This document shows, piece by piece, positions 62,972-64,000 of a stretch of DNA of 64,000 bases. A model generated the notes under the pieces. It was not told the DNA's origin, did not search any database, and saw only the letters and a program-made list of their open reading frames with translations. Position numbers and translations under genes: made by a program. The DNA is from Hungatella sp. (GTDB lineage Bacteria > Bacillota > Clostridia > Lachnospirales > Lachnospiraceae), in assembly GCA_022796015.1 (NCBI GenBank), contig JAAWHU010000006.1:1-64000 (forward strand). The letters run 5' to 3'. The first letter of the stretch is position 1; each line of letters opens with the position of its first letter.

Positions 62972-64000
62972 TTACAAATAGAAATCCGACTGGCAATACT
63001 GTATCTCTCCGGCGATCATTGTCATCTGCGGCACCAAAATCCTGCTGCACTCCAACTCATCATCACAATAATCCTTCTGGATATAGTGCTTTTCCTTTTC
63101 TTCAAAGATAGCAATATCAGCCAGGGCTCCCGGCGCCAGAGTGCCGATCTGTCCTTCCAGACCCATGAGTCGGGCAGGATTCACGGTCACCTTCTCAAGA
63201 ATCGTCATAAGATCCATACCTAAAGCCAGATACTTGGAGATTACCAGGGGAAGACTCTTGGCGTAAGGCGGCATATTGAACTTATCTACCGTCAGGTCCG
63301 TTGAAATAATATCCGGCTCAAATCCGGCAGCTAAAGCGCACCGCGCCGTCTGAAGACCAAAATTGCCTTTACCGTTGGCAGCGTCAAAGATGACTCCCCG
63401 CGACCTGGCCGACAAAACCCCGGGATCCATGCTGCCGTTTTCCAGGCAGATGGGATTGCCCGCTCCCTGATAACAGTGACAGAAAATATCACCGGGCCTC
63501 AGACAATCTGCCAGTTCTCCCGCCATAACCGGAGAATTTGTGGTATGCACACAGACCCGGAGGCTGGTTCCCAGACGTTCATTTAATTTCTCTGCCAGCT
63601 CCACCGCTGCTTTCAGATAATCTGCGCCGGTTTCTTCCGGCACTACTCCCTTGGATAGACGGATTTTAAGACCAAGGATATTGTCACGGTTGGCCTCGAT
63701 GACGCGCTCCATCTTATCTACATTATATAATGCGGGATTAAAATCCTCACACAGCTTCGGATCCAGCTGGCCTCCGCCATACATGGTCAAAAAACCTTTC
63801 ACCCTGACGAGAGACTGGGCAATAACCGATTTATAAAAGGCTTCATAGGTGGAGGTTCCCGCGCTGCCGGCATCTACGGCGGCAGTTGTTCCCTGAGCAA
63901 TCATCATATCCGGATGGATACAGATAGAACTGCCTTCATAAAACAGGTGAGTATGGAAATCAATGAGCCCCGGAGTCACGATTTTGCCGGAGGCATCTAT
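62972..64000 (-). CDS. amidohydrolase/deacetylase-family metallohydrolase, N-terminus beyond window
   Basis: 343 codons visible; the reading frame is open through the right edge. Metal-dependent (beta/alpha)8 amidohydrolase of the dihydroorotase-like superfamily: TPGLIDFHTHLFYEG with the HxH metal pair, VCVHTTNSPVMAGELA, GDIFCHCYQGAGN, DIISTDLTVDKFN with the Asp ligand and PARLMGLEGQIGTLAPGALADIAIFE. Similar enzymes hydrolyse N-acyl or cyclic amides; specificity unknown. Convergent with the cotJ operon. Confidence 0.87.
   Translation of the reverse strand: MDASGKIVTPGLIDFHTHLFYEGSSICIHPDMMIAQGTTAAVDAGSAGTSTYEAFYKSVIAQSLVRVKGFLTMYGGGQLDPKLCEDFNPALYNVDKMERVIEANRDNILGLKIRLSKGVVPEETGADYLKAAVELAEKLNERLGTSLRVCVHTTNSPVMAGELADCLRPGDIFCHCYQGAGNPICLENGSMDPGVLSARSRGVIFDAANGKGNFGLQTARCALAAGFEPDIISTDLTVDKFNMPPYAKSLPLVISKYLALGMDLMTILEKVTVNPARLMGLEGQIGTLAPGALADIAIFEEKEKHYIQKDYCDDELECSRILVPQMTMIAGEIQYCQSDFYL

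Overview
This window reads as chromosomal DNA of a spore-forming, anaerobic gut-type Lachnospiraceae (Enterocloster/Lacrimispora-like; genus is inference). The evidence is a Firmicutes-type F-ATPase operon, a cotJABC spore-coat operon, rhaBAD and PTS genes, and LacI/GntR/AraC/PadR regulators. There is no integrase, transposase, rRNA or CRISPR array. One tRNA (Gly-GCC) is present.

Layout. (1) 1-5.7 kb, minus strand: atpZ-I-B-E-F-H-A-G-D, with a consensus promoter; the c subunit carries the residues of a Na+-binding c-ring. (2) 5.7-6.5 kb: a MITE-like palindromic element next to pcp. (3) 6.6-31.6 kb, minus strand: a large surface-glycan locus. It holds two TIM-barrel isomerase-like proteins, GT2, GT8 and GT4 glycosyltransferases, three CDP-glycerol/TagF-like polymerases, LicD, and several nucleotidylyltransferases (two TagD-like, one IspD/TarI-like, one NeuA/KdsB-like, one CitC-like). 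It also carries a Kdo-type module: KpsF/KdsD, KdsA, a CMP-sugar synthetase and a KpsS/KpsC-like transferase. At least seven of the proteins carry the same Rossmann-like GxGxxG domain at either end or in the middle. The part from about 13.5 to 25 kb is visibly more AT-rich than its surroundings. A decayed AAA-ATPase gene flanked by an 18-bp inverted repeat sits inside the locus. (4) 31.9-33.1 kb: a histidine phosphatase and a small membrane protein. (5) 33.1-37.9 kb: rhaB-A-D with a divergent AraC regulator. (6) 38.1-41.2 kb: PTS EIIC, GH1 6-phospho-beta-glucosidase and a small membrane protein. (7) 41.2-44.1 kb: a decayed LysR gene, an aldo/keto reductase and a PadR/membrane-protein pair with a clear promoter and operator. 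(8) 44.3-47.9 kb: a GntR regulator, a two-gene AAA15-ATPase/HEPN module that looks like a defence system, an in-frame miniature remnant of the same GntR gene, and a 523-bp palindromic element. (9) 47.9-61.4 kb: a locus that I interpret as D-apiose (apiosyl-glycoside) catabolism. The first operon is isomerase, split transketolase, FGGY kinase, PTS EIIC and a GH140-like hydrolase. The second is an alpha/beta hydrolase and a DUF5060-GH140-like hydrolase. Two LacI regulators flank them. A second, inverted copy of the palindromic element lies between the first operon and its LacI gene. (10) 61.4-64 kb: tRNA-Gly, cotJABC and a partial metallo-amidohydrolase.

How it fits together. The glycan locus appears to build an unusual anionic polymer that combines teichoic-acid-type polyol-phosphate chemistry with a Kdo-like sugar. 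The right half is a set of plant-glycoside modules (rhamnose, beta-glucoside, apiose) suited to flavonoid glycosides or pectin side chains. The most novel items are the Kdo plus teichoic-acid locus with its recurring Rossmann domain, the apiose regulon, and the paired palindromic elements whose outer arms differ in sequence but keep their self-complementarity.
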